Assembly: GCA_016882555.1 (NCBI GenBank)
Contig: VGPQ01000082.1
Span: forward strand, 1 to 6,417
Source of the DNA: Cyanobacteria bacterium M_surface_7_m2_040
GTDB lineage: Bacteria; Cyanobacteriota; Cyanobacteriia; PCC-6307; Cyanobiaceae
DNA: 6,417 nt
Reading direction: 5' to 3'
The first letter of the stretch is position 1. Every line of letters starts with the position of its first letter. The position numbers were made by a program, and so were the translations under genes. A model generated the notes under the pieces. It did no database searches. It was not told where the DNA came from and saw nothing but the letters and a program-made list of their open reading frames with translations. Shown here in pieces: positions 6,170-6,417 of this stretch.

Positions 6170-6407
6170 TCATGAAGCCTTCAACGAGGTCATGGCTGTG
6201 GGGGTGAAGCTGCTGGCGTTGGCGCCTGGGGCCAAGGAAACCAAGGGTTAAGCGGTGATCTCCTGGGGCACCTGTGGCGGTGCAGATGGAGCGTCGTTCA
6301 GCTGAACGACCCGCCCAAAGTTTGGTGAGACTGTTGGAGCAGGGGCCTGCAGTCAGCGGTGCTTCTACGGGTGCTGAGGTGGGGTGTCAGCCATCGGTGG
6401 CTCCTCC
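6170..6407 (-). other. Probable short minus-strand transcription unit, coding content unresolved
   Basis: No convincing gene of normal length lies between 6122 and the window end. On the minus strand, GGAGGAG (6407-6401) is followed 6 nt later by ATG (6394-6392), but the frame closes after nine codons (MADTPPQHP, stop 6367-6365) and again at 6355-6353. The same frame is then open to TAA 6250-6248 with a protein-like tail ending PPQVPQEITA. It is open again to TGA 6172-6170, which touches the terminator. Candidate explanations are a tiny leader peptide, a small gene broken by two compensating indels, or a structured small RNA. The plus strand offers only an 18-codon ORF (ATG 6191) that I do not trust. 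Confidence 0.35.
6293..6310. repeat. Perfect 18-bp palindrome
   Basis: GTCGTTCAG (6293-6301) is followed directly by its exact reverse complement CTGAACGAC (6302-6310). As RNA it makes a 7-bp stem with an AGCU loop; as DNA it looks like a dimeric regulator site. It lies inside the unresolved minus-strand unit and has no T run beside it. Confidence 0.6.
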
Positions 6408-6417
6408 CTGGGTTGAT

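Noticed and set aside
5943..6173. Minus-strand open frame crossing the terminator into the oxidoreductase
   Set aside because: It runs through the terminator hairpin and is antisense to the conserved FAD-binding C-terminus, so it is a chance frame.

Overview
The window looks like chromosomal DNA of a high-GC picocyanobacterium of the Synechococcus/Cyanobium type. The reasons are strong GC bias at third codon positions, Ala/Leu/Gln-rich proteins, a stand-alone DUF1400-type secreted protein, short unknown genes packed with almost no spacing, and one HIP1 octamer (GCGATCGC). This is inference; there is no rRNA or other marker gene here. I see no insertion sequence, CRISPR array, tRNA or phage gene.

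Layout from left to right. Bases 1-752 (minus) hold the N-terminal 250 codons of valyl-tRNA synthetase, which runs off the left edge. Diverging from it are a lipoprotein of the extracellular solute-binding family (803-2065, plus) and, with a 4-bp ATGA overlap, a MscS-family mechanosensitive channel (2062-3299, plus). The channel is split by a one-base frameshift near 2254-2258. An unknown 147-residue gene (3306-3749, minus) meets the channel tail to tail with 6 bp between them. Head to head with it is a small acidic unknown protein (3830-4084, plus). Then come a secreted protein made only of a DUF1400-like domain (4186-4809, plus) and a renalase-like FAD oxidoreductase with a GTG start and a good ribosome binding site (4904-6121, plus).

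The last 296 bases have no convincing long gene. They do contain a clear minus-strand terminator (6144-6169), several inverted repeats including a perfect 18-bp palindrome (6293-6310), and a strong Shine-Dalgarno followed by ATG on the minus strand (6407-6392). A short minus-strand transcription unit, either a tiny or broken gene or a small RNA, therefore probably lies here.

The most interesting unit is the lipoprotein/channel pair. A periplasmic binding protein with no permease or ATPase beside it is translationally coupled to a MscS channel, which suggests a ligand-sensing partner for the channel rather than nutrient import. The frameshift in the channel must be resolved first: it is either a sequence error in a C run or a real inactivation. 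The remaining genes look like ordinary single housekeeping or lineage-specific genes with no visible shared pathway.
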